Assembly: GCA_015680685.1 (NCBI GenBank) | Contig: MNCI01009578.1 | Coordinates: 183,822-247,821 of the forward strand | Direction: 5' to 3' | DNA length: 64,000 nucleotides | Origin: Gnetum montanum | Taxonomy: Eukaryota; Streptophyta; Gnetopsida; Gnetales; Gnetaceae | Position numbers and translations under genes: made by a program | In this document: piece by piece, positions 43,090 to 56,350 of the stretch | Layout: each line of letters opens with the position of its first letter | Position numbering within the stretch: the stretch's first letter is position 1 | The notes under the pieces: model-generated | Seen by the model: only the letters and a program-made list of their open reading frames with translations | Database searches by the model: none | What the model was told of the DNA's origin: nothing

Positions 43090-45049
43090 AGATGTAGATG
43101 ATACAAGGTGTGATATTCACCAATATGATCATCCTTAAGGATGTGACCCCATTCTATCACACTAACAAGCCAACTAAAATTTGATGCTATATTACCTTCA
43201 TTGTAGTAATGTTACCTTGTCTATGACTAATCCACAAGTTTTATCCATGGAGGAATGGTCAAAATTCAAAGAGAACATGAAGAGAAACAAATAATTAAAT
43301 TCAATTATAATTAAATCCCACACTTATGACTATCACCCATTCACTCAATTACAAATCCTCACCCTAACTTCTAACTTAAGTTCAAGAATGAAATTTAATG
43401 ATTAAATCAACTTTGAAGACATTAAATACAAAATATAATTTTTGAGAAGCACAAGCGAGATATCACCCAATCTATGATTTTTCCTTATGGTCTTCATAAT
43501 GCAACAACCTCAACAACACACCGATTGACTCCAATGGTTGGCTGTTTCCATAAGGTTCAACTAGCTCCTTTGATCATTCTTTTAAAAAATAGGGAATTAC
43601 TTTAAATTAACTTGGGTTCTCTTGGGATATGAATTGTTACCCTTCCCTTGAGTAATGAGGTCCTTTTTATACTTGAAGGGGTCACAAATTAATTTGGAAA
43701 AATAGTCTATATGAATATATCGATTGACATTGTAGGAATCAATGTGAATCCATACTGTTGCTAAAGCAATTTTGGCTTATCAATCTAAATAAAGGTTGTA
43801 ATGTCTTTACTTCTTATCTCCTCAATGAATATTTCAATCATGGTCTAGATTGATGTCTCTATTATACTGAAGAATCTAAATCACCATGACTCTAATGATA
43901 TCAATCCTCACCATAGTCATTATAGATATCAATAAGATTTATGTTGTTTCAACTAGTCTTTGTAATAACTATGAATATTTGATGCATTGAAGTCCATCAA
44001 CGATTCTATATGAATCGATATCTCATCAATCCTAGTCATAATCGCTATATCCTATGAAACATAACTTTTAAAAATATTATAAATACTTATCATGTACTAC
44101 CACAAAAATTAGGATACTTTGATAAGGTCACATAACAAAATAAAAATAAAAATTTAAACTAATTTCATCAAAACTGATAGAAAATTGGGGGCTTCATCAC
44201 ATCCCTTTACTAGCCTTTGACATGTTCTTAGCCTGTAAAGATGAAAGATATATCAATGCATACATATGAAATATGTAAATAGGTATACTACATCAATTAA
44301 CTTCAATAATCAGCAACAAGACACAAAATGGTAGTCTCAATATCATGGAACATATAATCCTTAAAATGTTCTAACCACTACTAGGCATAAGCATGAATAT
44401 GTTATTAAGAGAAATCACAAATTTATAATTCACTTTTATCATCAAAAATAGTGCTCAAAATTAAAACAAAAATATTTAATTCCATTGCCTCCTCATCGAA
44501 GATAGTAGTCATAATATAAAGAAAAACATAATGCTTTAATCTTAAAAATTAAATGTCTATTAACCATTAGAATACCAAGTTTTCTATAACAAAGGATTAT
44601 AAATATATCATAATAATAATAACCAAAAATATTTCCAAAACTCAGCTTGTTTTTAAACAACAAAATGGCCTAACATGTCGTAACACAACCAAAATAACTT
44701 AAAGGATCAAACCTCAAATCCTACCTCAACTTCCATGTTTTTCTCAAAATGAAATGACCTAACTCCCTCATCATCATCATGGTTTTGAAAATGCACATTC
44801 CACTTGATGACTAATAGTCTCTTGTCTAGTGTTATCAAGGTAGAACTTACCCTCTCTATGATGGACAAGATCTCACGCTAGCTAGATGGGACCTCCTACA
44901 TTTTAATCCTCATTTATTTTTGGAGTTCCCTCACATCATTGGCCTATGATTCCAACATGTGAACTGGATCATTATATTCTTGATGAAAGGATTAATCTTG
45001 TTGTAGATCGTCAGTGATTTATGAGGGTTTTCTTCTTAAGGATGTTGAG
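43090..45049. other. AT-rich DNA, no gene seen
   Basis: Contains scattered ATCAAT and ATGAATC words and a TTTTTATACTTGAAGGGG stretch near 43,665 that could be part of an unrecognised LTR. Nothing firm. Confidence 0.4.
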
Positions 45050-45841
45050 GTTGAATTTTATGCTATTTTGAGGCCCCGACATCATAAGCTTTCACAAAAT
45101 TTATGAAATCATGAGTAGAAAATATATTTTAACTACATCATCATTATAATGATACACCATGTACATAATAGGCAAGTATGTGAAGTTATCCTTCTCTTCA
45201 TACTTCAGCACCTTCATCACTCGAAGGGCTAGGCTAAGGGCATAGTTAGTATGGGTTGATGGTAGGATGTTCATCATAATCATCCTTGCAATCACCTATG
45301 CTTTAGATGCATGTTGATGAAGTGGACTCCCTAGAATTGGATCCTACTAGAAGCAAACTCATCAACAAATTAATGGAATAGCTCATACTTCTCTTCTATA
45401 CATGCCTTTGGCCTATAGATGTTCTCTCCGCTTGCAAGTAGGCCAAACCACTTCTAAAGTCATGTCATCATGATCTTAATCCTAGTCTTCCTCTAAGAAA
45501 CTAGGTACTACTCTAGAGGCTCCATCATGATAAGGTGGGGCTTTATCTTTTTGTAAAACTCCAGGATCTCCTCTTGGTAGTACCAATCAATCAAAATTTT
45601 GATGAACACCATGCAACCCAATACCTTAATTTGTAGATGTATGACCATATTAGTTAGGTCAAACCATTCTATGTAGTTGGATTCAGCGTGGAAGTGGATA
45701 ATTTTTAATCTCTAATTCTTAGGAACCTATACAAAGATGAAGGGATTAAGCATGTAGATATTATCAAATATTTCCTCTAAGACATCCATGGTTACCTTTT
45801 CTTGCTACTTTTTCATTGATGATTTTCTCATTTTATATGCC
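45050..45841 (-). pseudogene. Unrecognised decayed ORF, possibly Athila ORF3
   Basis: Two overlapping minus-strand frames give protein-like sequence: MDVLEEIFDNIYMLNPFIFV and IIHFHAESNYIEWFDLTNMV, then a 64-codon open stretch at 45,295-45,101. It lies downstream, in element orientation, of the minus-strand Athila integrase at 49,440-50,611, where Athila elements carry a third ORF. Membership is an inference; no hallmark is visible. Confidence 0.3.
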
Positions 45842-47700
45842 CTAGACATGCAAGAAAAATATTGAAAGATAAAATAAGGGTCATCCTCCCTTCAAAAATG
45901 ATAAGGTGTTGCCTAATTTTGATAATAGTAATGCTTATAGGCATTCTAGAGGTGGACAACCTTACATGAATGTGATCTAGATGGAGGCTTAGTGCTATCC
46001 AACTACAGTGGAGAAGGAGAGTGGTTGGAAACATAGTGTGGTTGTAGCACTATTATCCTAGAAGATCTTAGATAGGGTTTATGGATCATCGGGTTGGTGG
46101 CTTTTATAAATTAGTATCACTACCTTACTGTTAATTTATATTTTTTCCCATTTTACACATATTAATCCTCATTGTGGAATCATGATATTTTGAAAACAAA
46201 TAGTCAATTACTATCACAATAGTAGTTGTTATCAATTTCATTTTATATACAATTCAACATATTGATTCTCATCACTATCTCTATGCAAATTGATATTATT
46301 GTATCATTTATATTGAGCTTTAGCATTTCTGGGTTGTTCAAACATGCGGGTTTTGGGAAAAATTTTATATTATCGAGGTTCATCAATTGCATAGATATTG
46401 ATCAATATCATTATATACTTTCTTATTAAACTATATCATATTTTCATTGTCCACATGCAAGGGTCTTTGAAAAATTCTTATATCATCACAATTCATTGAT
46501 TTAGTCAATGAACTTTGATATCATTGAATATTTTCTAGTTAAACTTTAATGATTAAATCAAGATTATAGTTAATAAACTAAAGACAACTTCTTCAAAAAA
46601 ATTATGAAGAATCGATGTATTGTGACACATGATATATCAAGACATTAAAGTATTGATATCCATCAAGATTCTAAAACCATAAGGGTTTTCTAATTTTCCA
46701 TATATTTGTTAACATTAATTTGTGGTGTTCCTCAATTATGTAAAATTTCTTATTGTAGGTCTTAGCGTCTCATAGTATATATTAATATATGATTTAAAAT
46801 TTATTAATAAAAGTAATAAAATTATTAATCAAATTTATTGATATATTTTTAATCCTCCCACCTATACATTTTAGCATAAGACATTATTCACTTGCAATAT
46901 GGAGTATTTAGTAGAAATTCACATACAACTCTATTAGGGAGGTCCACCTAGGATTACCTAGACTAGAACTTCTCCTCACAAGGTTTTCTTTATTCATTAA
47001 AAGAATGACTTAAAATCTCAAGGTTTCTAAATTTCCTATATTTTAAATATCCAAGATGCATTTCTCTCAATGAACTTATTTTCTAACTTGATCTTAAATT
47101 GACTTCCATGTTAGTTATACCAAACTATCCTACCCTTTCACTATAACAATATTCTTCTTTCCCCTCCCCCTCCTCCCATACTAATTAAAATAGGTTATGT
47201 TCTTAATCAAGGTTAATTAAATTAATTATTTATTGGTGTAGACTATGGCCTAACTAGGAGAGTAGATTAAAAGCAAGTATGTCATGGGTTTTATATGCTA
47301 TCCACTATTAATGACACATAGGTAAACATTAAAATTCCAACAATTAGTATTTGCAATGCTCTAGCCATAGTAGGAATCTCAACCACTAACTCCTATGGAA
47401 GGCATGTTGAAAAATCGTATGAAAGTTCAAAGAGTCTAATTACCTATGGAAATGATAGTTGGTAGTCTTAGAGTTTGATAATAATGATGTAGTGATATAG
47501 TGAAAAGTTTGGAGGTTAATTATGAATTAATAGTAAAACTAAAATACTTAGTTGACATGTTGAGGAAAAGAAAGGAAAAGAAGAGAGATATTATTCCTTT
47601 TAGATATGAATCTTCATAAGCTAAGAGATTAAAGAAACTAAGGAAAATGGTTATTATTTTTAAGGTTATTCATTATGCTACTAACTCAGGTTAGTCAATC
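45842..47700. other. AT-rich DNA, no gene seen
   Basis: No domain found. AT content is very high around 46,140-46,900. Confidence 0.45.
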
Positions 47701-48705
47701 CTTTCCTCTATAGTGTTATATCTAATGTAGGAACACCTCTTTAAATTTCATTTTTCCTTCTATACATTTATTTTTTGAGGTTTTGAGCTTGAAGAAGATG
47801 TCTTGGAAGTCATGAAGACATCTTGTCTAAGACTAGGGACTAACATAAGACATCTTGGATATAGAGAAGACATCTTACTAATGTTATGGTCTTTTTGAGA
47901 AAAATGTCTTATAGGATGGAAGATGTCTTGCCAAAACCATCTCTAGGTAGGAGAAGACCTCTTACCCAAGGCATCTGCTACCAAGAGGAGACATCTAGTC
48001 TTAGAATGAGATTTCTTGACTGAGACATCTCCCTTGAAAATTGGTTTTGACAGAAGACATCTCCTAAAGGTTAGAGATGACCCATACAACTAGGAAAACT
48101 TCTAAAAACACCCATCCCAATTTGGAAAAAGGTTTCACAAGATGCAAAAGGATGAAAATAGCTAGGGACGAAAGTGCAAAGACTTGGGAAACATCTAAAG
48201 AACCTCAAGTTTTACTTGGGAAAAGGTTTCTAGGTTTCTTATCTTCTAGTTTCTTATAAAGATTGATGTAATTTACCATTATTGGTAACTCATCCCTAAC
48301 CAAGAGAAATATAGAAATATCTTAGAGTAGAAGATATTGTACAAGAAGAAAGCTTGTGCAAGGGAATTTGAGTGAGAGGCAAGGAAGAGTAGTTAAGAGA
48401 GGTTGAGAGAATTTATAATAATTATTTTCTCTTCAACTCACAATCCATTGTGAGCTATTGAGGGTTGAAAGGGGATAAGTTTGATCTCTAAGATCCTTGG
48501 AAGAGTTGTGAGTTGAACTTGGCTCCACATCTTTAATGTATTTTCTCTATATTTTGAGATTTTTCTTAACATAAGGAAGATTTTCTCGATTTCATTATGT
48601 TGTTCTTATTTTCTAAGCTAGATCTACTTGGAAGTTATGTAATGGGTCCTATTTGGACCTATTGAGGTGAAACCCTTGCATCAATATCCTAGTTATCTAA
48701 ATTAG
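47700..48705 (+). repeat. LTR-like block with repeated AAGACATCTT decamer
   Basis: From 47,795 to 48,065 the decamer AAGACATCTT, its complement AAGATGTCTT and close variants occur about ten times at 20-45 bp spacing. A TATAAAG at 48,257 follows, then a GAGAGG-rich transcript-leader-like stretch, and TGGCATCCATAG at 48,706, which resembles the copia primer site TGGTATCAGAGC at 8 of 12 positions. This order (repeats, TATA, leader, PBS) is that of an LTR. No second LTR was found and the 5' limit is a guess. Confidence 0.4.
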
Positions 48706-48719
48706 TGGCATCCATAGTT

Positions 48720-49439
48720 CTTTTTATTTTGTTGACTTATTCTCCACTCATAATCACTCTACTCATAGAAGGAGGTTCTTATGGGATACTTGAAAAATGT
48801 TATTATTTAGCATTTCTCAAATTGTAAGGTTCTTGTAAAAGTGTGGCTCTTCTCATGATGGAAAGTTCTTATGGGGCTCTCTTTTCTTCTTTTTCTAAGC
48901 TTGCTTCAACCATAAGGTTATTGTAGGAGCCTTTTTTATTCTTTTCTTTTAACTAAATGGATTGCTTATATGGTGTTGGTCTCATTTAATTTTATTGAAT
49001 GCTTTTACCATCTTAAATGCTCAACCCAATATAACATACATTTTCCTCCATATTAACTATCCAAGTAATTAACCAATAAAAACCTTACAATTATAAACAT
49101 TGGCCTATACTTAGTTATTTTACCTCCTAAACTTATAGAACTTAAACATAAGGAACAATAGGATTTATTATGCCAACTTAGTATTATAGTATGTTTTAGT
49201 TGTATTTGGTTAGTATTTATTTTTATTATGCTAAGGATCATCTTTAGATGGATTTTGGATTTTAACCTACCTATCTCAAGGTATGAGTTATCCTTCTGTG
49301 CATTCTAAACATGATGCTACTAAATTCTTTACAGTCCTAATGACCAATAGAATTTTCTATTATCCTCTATATTTTCAAGATAAATGTTATCAAATTTTGG
49401 TTATCCTTTAATTATTTTTACATTATTAAATAAGATATT
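48720..49439. other. No gene seen
   Basis: AT-rich; small minus-strand frames without a domain. May be the 3' untranslated part of the minus-strand Athila element. Confidence 0.4.
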
Positions 49440-50611
49440 TGATTATTAAAACCAAAATTACTCTTTATAATTTTGGCCTCTAATTGATCGCCCTCATTCT
49501 TTGATTCTTCTGTAGGGTAATTAGAAAAACTTAATTTCACTAACTCATCCTCCCTAAGTTCTTCCATATGATGTTGATGATAATGCTTAAATATTTTTCC
49601 ATTTATTAGGAGTGAGTTTGAAAAGTCTTCAACAGGTGCAATTAGGATAGTACAATTACTAGAAGGTTGTAATACTAGGTATGGACCTTTCCACTAAGTT
49701 GTTACTTTTTCTGGAAATTTTTGTAGTCTCATGTTATATAGCAAGACTTTATATCCTTCTAAAAATTTCTTATTTAGTATATTCTTATCATGCATACACT
49801 TCATTTATTTCTAAATTATTTCTTGTTTATCAAGCATATGCATGTGTAATGCATCAAGTTGGATCATTCTAAAGTTTTTATTAAGCTCTTTATAAAAACT
49901 TAGTTGATGTGTTAATCTCAGATATTGGTATTTTATTTCAATAGGCATCAAACATTTTTAATCATAAATAAACTAATAGGAAAAATAACTATGTTTTATT
50001 TATAAGTAATCCTATATGCCAAAAGTGCATCTTGTAATTTTCTAGGCCAATCCTTCTTTTTAGCATAAATAGCTTTAGTTAAATTTTTTAGGATGATTCT
50101 ATTAGCATTTTCAACTTGATTATTAGTTTGAGGATGGTTGGAAATGGATATCTTATGTTTTATTCCATAATATTTAAGAAATTTTTCCATTATTTTATTT
50201 ACAAAATGAGTTCATTGTTAATAATGAGTAAACATTGAGTTCCAAATCATGTTAGGATATGTTTCCTAAGAAAGGCTACAAATACCTTAACACCATTTGT
50301 TAGAATAGCTTTAGCTTGTGCACATTTATTAACATAACCCCTACCTACTAAGATATACTAACATCCATTGAAAGGTGAAAATGATCCTACAAAATCTATA
50401 CCCCAAACATCAAAAGCTTTTGTTATTAAAATGGGATTGAGTGGAATTTCTTATCTCTTTCTCATTTCCCATAAACATTGATACTTATCACACCCTTGGA
50501 CATATGTGTAACCATATTTAAATATATTAGGCTAATAAAAACCACTTTGTAATAATTTTATAGTTGTTCTATAGCTATCAAAATTTCCTTCTCTAAGAAA
50601 ATCATGATACA
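49440..50611 (-). pseudogene. pol: Host Athila integrase, C-terminal two thirds
   Basis: Minus strand. The zinc-binding half (TIKLLQSGFY, QGCDKYQ) runs into FDVWGIDFVGSF with the first catalytic Asp. The second Asp region reads LLIINNEL, with Asn in the Asp place. After a frame change, HPQTNNQVENANRIILKNLT carries the Glu. The C-terminal part has WKGPYLVLQPSSNC and GKIFKHYH, typical of Athila integrase tails. The N-terminal part resumes at 59,108, beyond an 8.5 kb insertion. Stops and one frame change make it nonfunctional. Confidence 0.85.
50607..50611. repeat. Target site duplication, left copy (ATACA)
   Basis: ATACA directly precedes the first LTR and is repeated directly after the last LTR at 59,108-59,112. 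Confidence 0.85.
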
Positions 50612-51470
50612 TGATGAAGTGTCATTCAGTCAATGCATCAACTTGGCCACATATACGTGGCCCCATCAACACGGGCTTGTCAACGTAGCCTTCCTGTGTT
50701 GATGTGGCCCCATTTATGCAGCTACCTACCCTAGCCCATAAATAAGAGGGCCTTCTGCCTCATTTAGAGAGCTTCGAGTTAGTTGTAGCAAAGCTCTTGC
50801 ATTTTGTTTCCATAGGAGTTATATTATTTTCCCAAGTGCATGCCCGTAGTGTGATGCTTGTAATTGTACAGCACCTTTATTCGAGTTTGACGTACTTGGA
50901 CACGCACATGACCAGAAATAAAGATCGAGATTACTTCATCATTGCAGCATTCACTTAGTTTTAATTATTTAATTATTATTGTTAATTGTTATTGTTATTA
51001 CTATTTTCTTAGTTAATATTTCTTTATCATCATTTACTATTCCTATTGTTAAATGCCGAATGAGTATGAATTAATCACGAGCATTTAAGTGTGACTACTT
51101 GGTAACCTAGTAGTGTACCTAAGATCTACGCTTGGTAATCCCAGTAGTAGTCGTGCATGAGGTCCAAGATGTGTACGGATGATTAAGGAGCATATGCTCA
51201 TTGCACTTAGGTTAGCTTAGACTCATTTCCTATTACTCATTAGTTTAATAAAGATTATTCTCCATTGTCTCTAGGAGTAGCATTAGTTTAGGATCACATC
51301 ATAGGCCTCACTTTGGACTAAACCATACAAGACAAAGCAAATACTAGTCCAGGTGGGAAGACAGTAAACTGCGATCAACATGTAACTATCTAGATACCAC
51401 AACTAGCCTTTATCATGTGTGAATGCTTGTATTCATATGGTTGAGTGTAGGGGTACCTAGCCACTCATCA
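50612..51470 (+). repeat. E5 LTR1
   Basis: 859 bp, TGATGAAGTGTCATTC to CCACTCATCA. The TATA position reads CATAAATA (50,737-50,744), mutated from TATAAATA. Confidence 0.88.
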
Positions 51471-51471
51471 T

Positions 51472-51489
51472 TGGCATCGTTGCTAGGGA
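51472..51489 (+). promoter_or_regulatory. E5 primer binding site after LTR1
   Basis: TGGCATCGTTGCTAGGGA, close to the Athila tRNA-Asp site, one base after the LTR. Confidence 0.75.
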
Positions 51490-51609
51490 TGGTGCTAGTT
51501 ATTTAGATTAGTTACATCATACAAGATTGCTGTAACAAAGCCTTGACGATATATCTTTTAGAAAAATAATAATAATAATTGTAATTAAATCACACACAAA
51601 TTTACAACC

Positions 51610-53200
51610 ATGTCTCTCCTACAAGACTATAATAATGCCACATCTAGTGAGGTAATTCATTGGAGAACCAATGAATATTATGACAATGAAGATTGGAGTA
51701 CGCAACCCGAGGTGGGGGTTTCTTATAAACATAAACAAAGACAACATCGTCCTAATGCACGAAAGCATAACATACCTAGTGATGATGAACCCCTAATGGC
51801 CACTACAAGCTTAACGGAAATATAGGAGGCTATTTGAATTGCCCGCAAGCATCGGAAGGAAATTTGTCTACCCGTGCTTGATTTAAATAACTTTCCCAAG
51901 TTTTCAGGAGGCTATGATTTAGATCCACAACAACATTTACAAGCCTTCTACAATGCCTGTACATGGAAAAATGTTGATAATGAGTGACAAAAACTTAAGC
52001 TCTTTCCTCTGACACTTGTTGGCCAAGAAAAAGTATGGTATAGGTCGTTAAAACCAAACTCAATTCAACATTGGCCGACAATGGTAGAACTTTTTAACAA
52101 AAGATATCAAACCTATGCGAGAGTGTTAGCCTTGAGGAGACAAATACAAGAATGGAAACAAGCATAACATGAACCCTTGGACATGACCTTAGAAAGATAT
52201 TATGCACTGTTAAACAACTACCCAAGCCATGGGTTCTCGAAGGAAAGGCTAATGTACCATATCATAGATGGGCTCCGTAATGAAACAAGGGAGACCCTAG
52301 GGATGTATGCCCAAGGTCAACTATATGAGCTGCGAACCCATAAACTCCAAGAGCTTATTAAGAAGATAGAAAAAGAAGAAGGAGAAATAACTAAATGGGA
52401 GAATGTTGAAAGTTCCCAACAGGACAAAAATCTTAACTTAACAAGGGTCCATGATCATGAAGAGGAGAAATCAACTCACTTCAAGGAGGTGGAATCATCT
52501 TTGCCAATCTTGCAATCACTAGATGAAATTGAGGCAAAGATTAATAAGATGATAGACTAGGTACATGAAAGATGTGGAGAATATTCCAACATTATTAGAG
52601 GAAAAACTATGCCAAATCGAGAAACAGGACAGGACACCACGCGACAATCAGAAAGAAGGGTAGAAGATAATAAGGATAGGAACTCAACTACCAATCATAT
52701 GTATCAATGTAATATTTTCTTGTACGATCACCCCAAAGGTCAATGCCCAATCTTGTCACATTTACATGAGCATTGGGGAGGAATGATACATCTAGAGTTC
52801 ATACAAAAATACTGTGTCCAACCATAGTGGCAAAAACCTCATTCATGGGGGAGGCCATCGCCAACTAGACCATACCCTTCGTATGTCCTGGTACCAAATG
52901 CTTATTATGTTCAACACCCTGTATCTCCAACAAGATCAACATCCTCTACCTCACCTCATCATTATCATTCTCCCAAATAATATCCACCCATGTCCTCTCC
53001 AACAAGATCACCACCTCATGTGCCTTACACTTCTCCTCAACGTCAATATTCTCATACTTCACCCCCCTTACATCACCGCTAGCTATGCCAAAATATTTTA
53101 CACCACAGCACCAACCCATAAATGTTACCTGTTCTACTACTATCAACACCAGTGGAGGTCCTTCACAACATTGAAGGTGTCCCTTCTTTCGATGTGACCA
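51610..53200 (+). pseudogene. gag: E5 Athila-type Gag
   Basis: Starts ATGTCTCTCCTACAAGAC. The retrotransposon Gag core runs from about 51,930 to 52,350 (LKLFPLTLVGQEKVWYRSLK, IQHWPTMVELFNKRY, IIDGLRNETRETLGMYAQ). A zinc-knuckle follows at about 52,710-52,750 as CNIFLYDHPKGQC, where the second Cys of CX2CX3HX4C is Phe. The C-terminal part is Pro/Ser/His-rich. A few stops and frame changes after 52,560 break the frame. It would package element RNA; no protease or RT follows. Confidence 0.82.
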
Positions 53201-53492
53201 TCGAAAGTGACACCACAATTCAGAAACCACTGCATCCACCAACTCAGCACAAATCCAACACTGTGGTGCATCTTCCTCTTCAAACCCAATGCCTCATGTT
53301 ACCTTATCAAGGCCACCACTCAATACTCCAACAACCATGGGGCCCAATGAATATTGCCACATGGGGAGACATGTTGATCCTTGCATACCATCTTACAGTC
53401 GCAAGTACCATAGTGGGTCAACTCCTTATAAATTAACCACATCTTATAAGTTTCCTCACTATGTCAACTCTAATCAAGTGTGTGAGCCCCAA

Positions 53493-53582
53493 NNNNNNNN
53501 NNNNNNNNNNNNNNNNNNNNNNNNNNNNNNNNNNNNNNNNNNNNNNNNNNNNNNNNNNNNNNNNNNNNNNNNNNNNNNNNNN
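53493..53582. other. Assembly gap, 90 Ns
   Basis: Run of N within the internal part of E5; true size unknown. Coding sequence could be hidden here. Confidence 0.99.
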
Positions 53583-54811
53583 GTTTTATCTTTTTGTCTT
53601 TTTATCTTTTTATGAGTAATCTCATCTATGAATAAAACACTCATGTGACTCATTGGTTGAGGTGTGTTCTATGTTATCGAGTCTCGAGTGGTCAATTATT
53701 TGGACAGTGAGCCCATTACACCCACTGATCCATTCTACAAATAAGAGGTTTTGTTCTAGGGTACAGTGATATTCTTAACATTCTTGAAACTTAAAATTAT
53801 CTTTCATGTTCATTGTACCCAGAATGAAGAAGGATGGACCAAGAGGGAACGATTAGGGTGTGACATCAAGGGGATTTGCGGATTCTCTTTGGTGATGTCT
53901 GTGGGAGTCATCATGCAACCTAGTTGTACTAAGATCCTTGTAGATCTAACGAAAAATAGGAGTAAGAGTAATCAAAAGGGCACTTAAAAATAAAATGCTA
54001 TTCTAGAGGGTTCCACTAGAAAGACATGCACCCATGCCTGAATGTTGGCGATTTCTCTAGATTTAGTAAAGTGAAAAAAAAAAAGATAAAAAGAAAAGAA
54101 GGAAGTACCACAAAATAAAAATCACTGCTCCCTTGAATAAAATGCCAAGTGATCGTATGCCTTGTTGTTATGGTACTCTCATAGTTTCTCATCGTGGGAT
54201 GAAATAATGTGATGTCAATGATTAGAAGAATGGACTTGGTCCTTATCTTGGAACGATGGGGTAATGACACCTTAATCATTCTTTACATGTAGTATTCGTT
54301 GTGCCTTGAGTTAGTTACCTCACATCCCAATCTCTGCAATCCCTTCTCCAATTAATTCCATCTCACTATTCATGTATTTGTGACTCATGTCTTGTATAGC
54401 ATTGAATTCATACCTCATCACAGTGGTATCGACATGTGTGTGTTTTGTTGCATTGGTACAGACATTTTAAGGTGTGGTTACGTGAGGGCATTATAGGTTA
54501 GAACCTGCTTTGGGGAGGACCCACTTGCATGACTTTTGTAATTTGTACTTTTTGCACACCACCACATCATCTTATACCCTCTGAGTATTTCATTGTCAAA
54601 TCTATTCTTTCCTTTTTCATCATTTTATCAAACATTCCTCAACACCAGGTCCGACATTAAACTTTTAGGGAAACTTCCTTAAAAAATCTCTAACTCTAAA
54701 ATCACGCTAAGTAAGGAATTCAAAATTTATTAAAGGCTATGAGTAAGGTATGAAATCATTGAACTCTTTTCAAATAACCTTACTTACAATTGATCCTTGT
54801 GTGATTATAGA
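53583..54811. other. E5 internal DNA, no gene seen
   Basis: No domain recognised. Begins with a T-rich run at the gap edge. Confidence 0.4.
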
Positions 54812-55340
54812 TGGCCCCTAAAAGAAGACAACAAGGAGGACCTTCTCAAGGTGCAATTGAATGACTTGGGGGAGGCAGCAGCCAAAGACCTCATGCAGAG
54901 CATAAGGCAATCATTCAACATCCATCATGAAACTCCTGTTACTTCATAATCTATCCAAGCAGAGGGAGAAGAGGTCAGGGCCTAAGCCTATGAAGAGGAA
55001 TGACAGCTATTTGCAGCATGGCATGTCAAGGCCAATCAAGTGTTTCCATAGCTGCCATGTCCATGAAAAGTGTCGACTCCATCAAACATTGGAACATTAG
55101 CATGGACGACTCATAATCCTCAAATAGAAGAGGAGAAATGTCAGGCTCTTCTTCAATGGTATCAATCTCAGAAGCCTGATGCATAGGATAAAGTAAAGGA
55201 ACCCATGGAGGAGCCACCACTACTGGGAACCCCATGAGTTCCACAAATTTTGTCATTTTGTGTCTGTGTCCCAATTTTTTCATATCCACTATGGCATGAA
55301 TAAATTTCTAGTCAGTCAATAATCCCATACCTATCCACTG
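54812..55340 (+). pseudogene. Unrecognised decayed ORF before LTR2
   Basis: ATGGCCCCTAAAAGAAGACA opens a short basic N-terminus, then a neighbouring frame reads LGEAAAKDLMQSIRQSFNIH and, further on, EEEKCQALLQWYQSQKPDA, helix-prone and acidic, with several stops. Family unknown. It ends near CTCGAGGACGAG at 55,377, a motif often seen at the end of plant retroelement coding regions. A minus-strand frame of 87 codons over the same DNA is probably a shadow. Confidence 0.35.
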
Positions 55341-55394
55341 TGTATTCAATTGAGCTTTTTCCTCACTTTCTTTGACTCGAGGACGAGTTTTTAC

Positions 55395-55409
55395 TCAGTT
55401 GTGAGGGTA
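55395..55409 (+). promoter_or_regulatory. Polypurine tract before LTR2
   Basis: TCAGTTGTGAGGGTA immediately precedes TGATGAAG of LTR2. The LTR3 counterpart is CTCAGTCATGGGGGTA. Confidence 0.5.
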
Positions 55410-56249
55410 TGATGAAGTGTCATTTAGTCAATGCGTCAACTTGGCCACGTATATGGGGCCACGTATACACAGCCCCGTCGATGCGGGCCTGTTGACGTAG
55501 CCTTCCTGTGTCGACATGGCCCCATTTACACAGCCACCTATCCTGGCCTATAAATAAGAGGGCCTTCTGCCTCATTTAGAGAGCTTCGAGTTAGTTGTAG
55601 CGAAGCTCTTGCATTTTTTTTCCGTAGGAGTTAGATTATTTTCCCAAGTGCATGCCCGCAGTGTGATGCTTGTAATTGTATGACACCTTTATTCGAGTGT
55701 GACATACTTGGACATGCACTTGACCAGAAATAAAGATCAAGATTACTTCATCATTGCAGCATTCACTTAGTTTTAATTATTTAATTATTATTGTTAATTG
55801 TTATTGTTATTTACTATTTTCTTAGTTAATATTTCTTTATCATCATTTACTATTCCTATTGTTAAATGCCGAATGAGTACGAATTAATCACGAGCATTTA
55901 AGTGTGACTACTTGGTAACCCAGTAGTGTACCTAGGTTCTACGCTTGGTAATCCCAGTAGTAGTCATGCACGAGGTCCAAGATGTGTACGGATGATTAAG
56001 GAGCGGATGCTCATCACACTTAGGTTAGCTTAGACTCATTTCCTATTACTCATTAGTTTAATCAAGATTATTCTCCATTGTCTCTAGGAGTAGCATTAGT
56101 TTAGGATCACATCATACACCTCACTCTAGACTAAACCATACGTGACAAAGCAAATACTAGTCNACTAGCCTGTCCATGGAGTTCGACTGGATCATGCGTG
56201 AACACTCGTATTCGTATGGTTGAGTGTAGGGGTACCTAGCTGCTCATCA
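55410..56249 (+). repeat. E5 LTR2, shared by both halves
   Basis: 840 bp, TGATGAAGTGTCATTT to CTGCTCATCA. TATAAATA at 55,549-55,556. A single N at 56,163 replaces about 50 bp present in LTR1, so the true length is probably greater. Confidence 0.88.
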
Positions 56250-56250
56250 T

Positions 56251-56268
56251 TGGCACCATTGCTGGGGA
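56251..56268 (+). promoter_or_regulatory. Primer binding site after LTR2, tRNA-Asp type
   Basis: TGGCACCATTGCTGGGGA, matching the Athila site TGGCGCCGTTGCCGGGGA at 15 of 18 positions. It shows that LTR2 also served as a 5' LTR. Confidence 0.8.
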
Positions 56269-56350
56269 GTCCAAATTGAGGGGAGTTCCTGTGGTTTTTT
56301 CTACCTAACCTTTCCCAACATACCTACATTCCATTGCGAGTCCTCATCAA

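Noticed and set aside
52946-53242. 98-codon minus-strand frame
   Set aside because: Lies opposite the Pro/Ser/His-rich C-terminus of the E5 gag; composition mirrors it.
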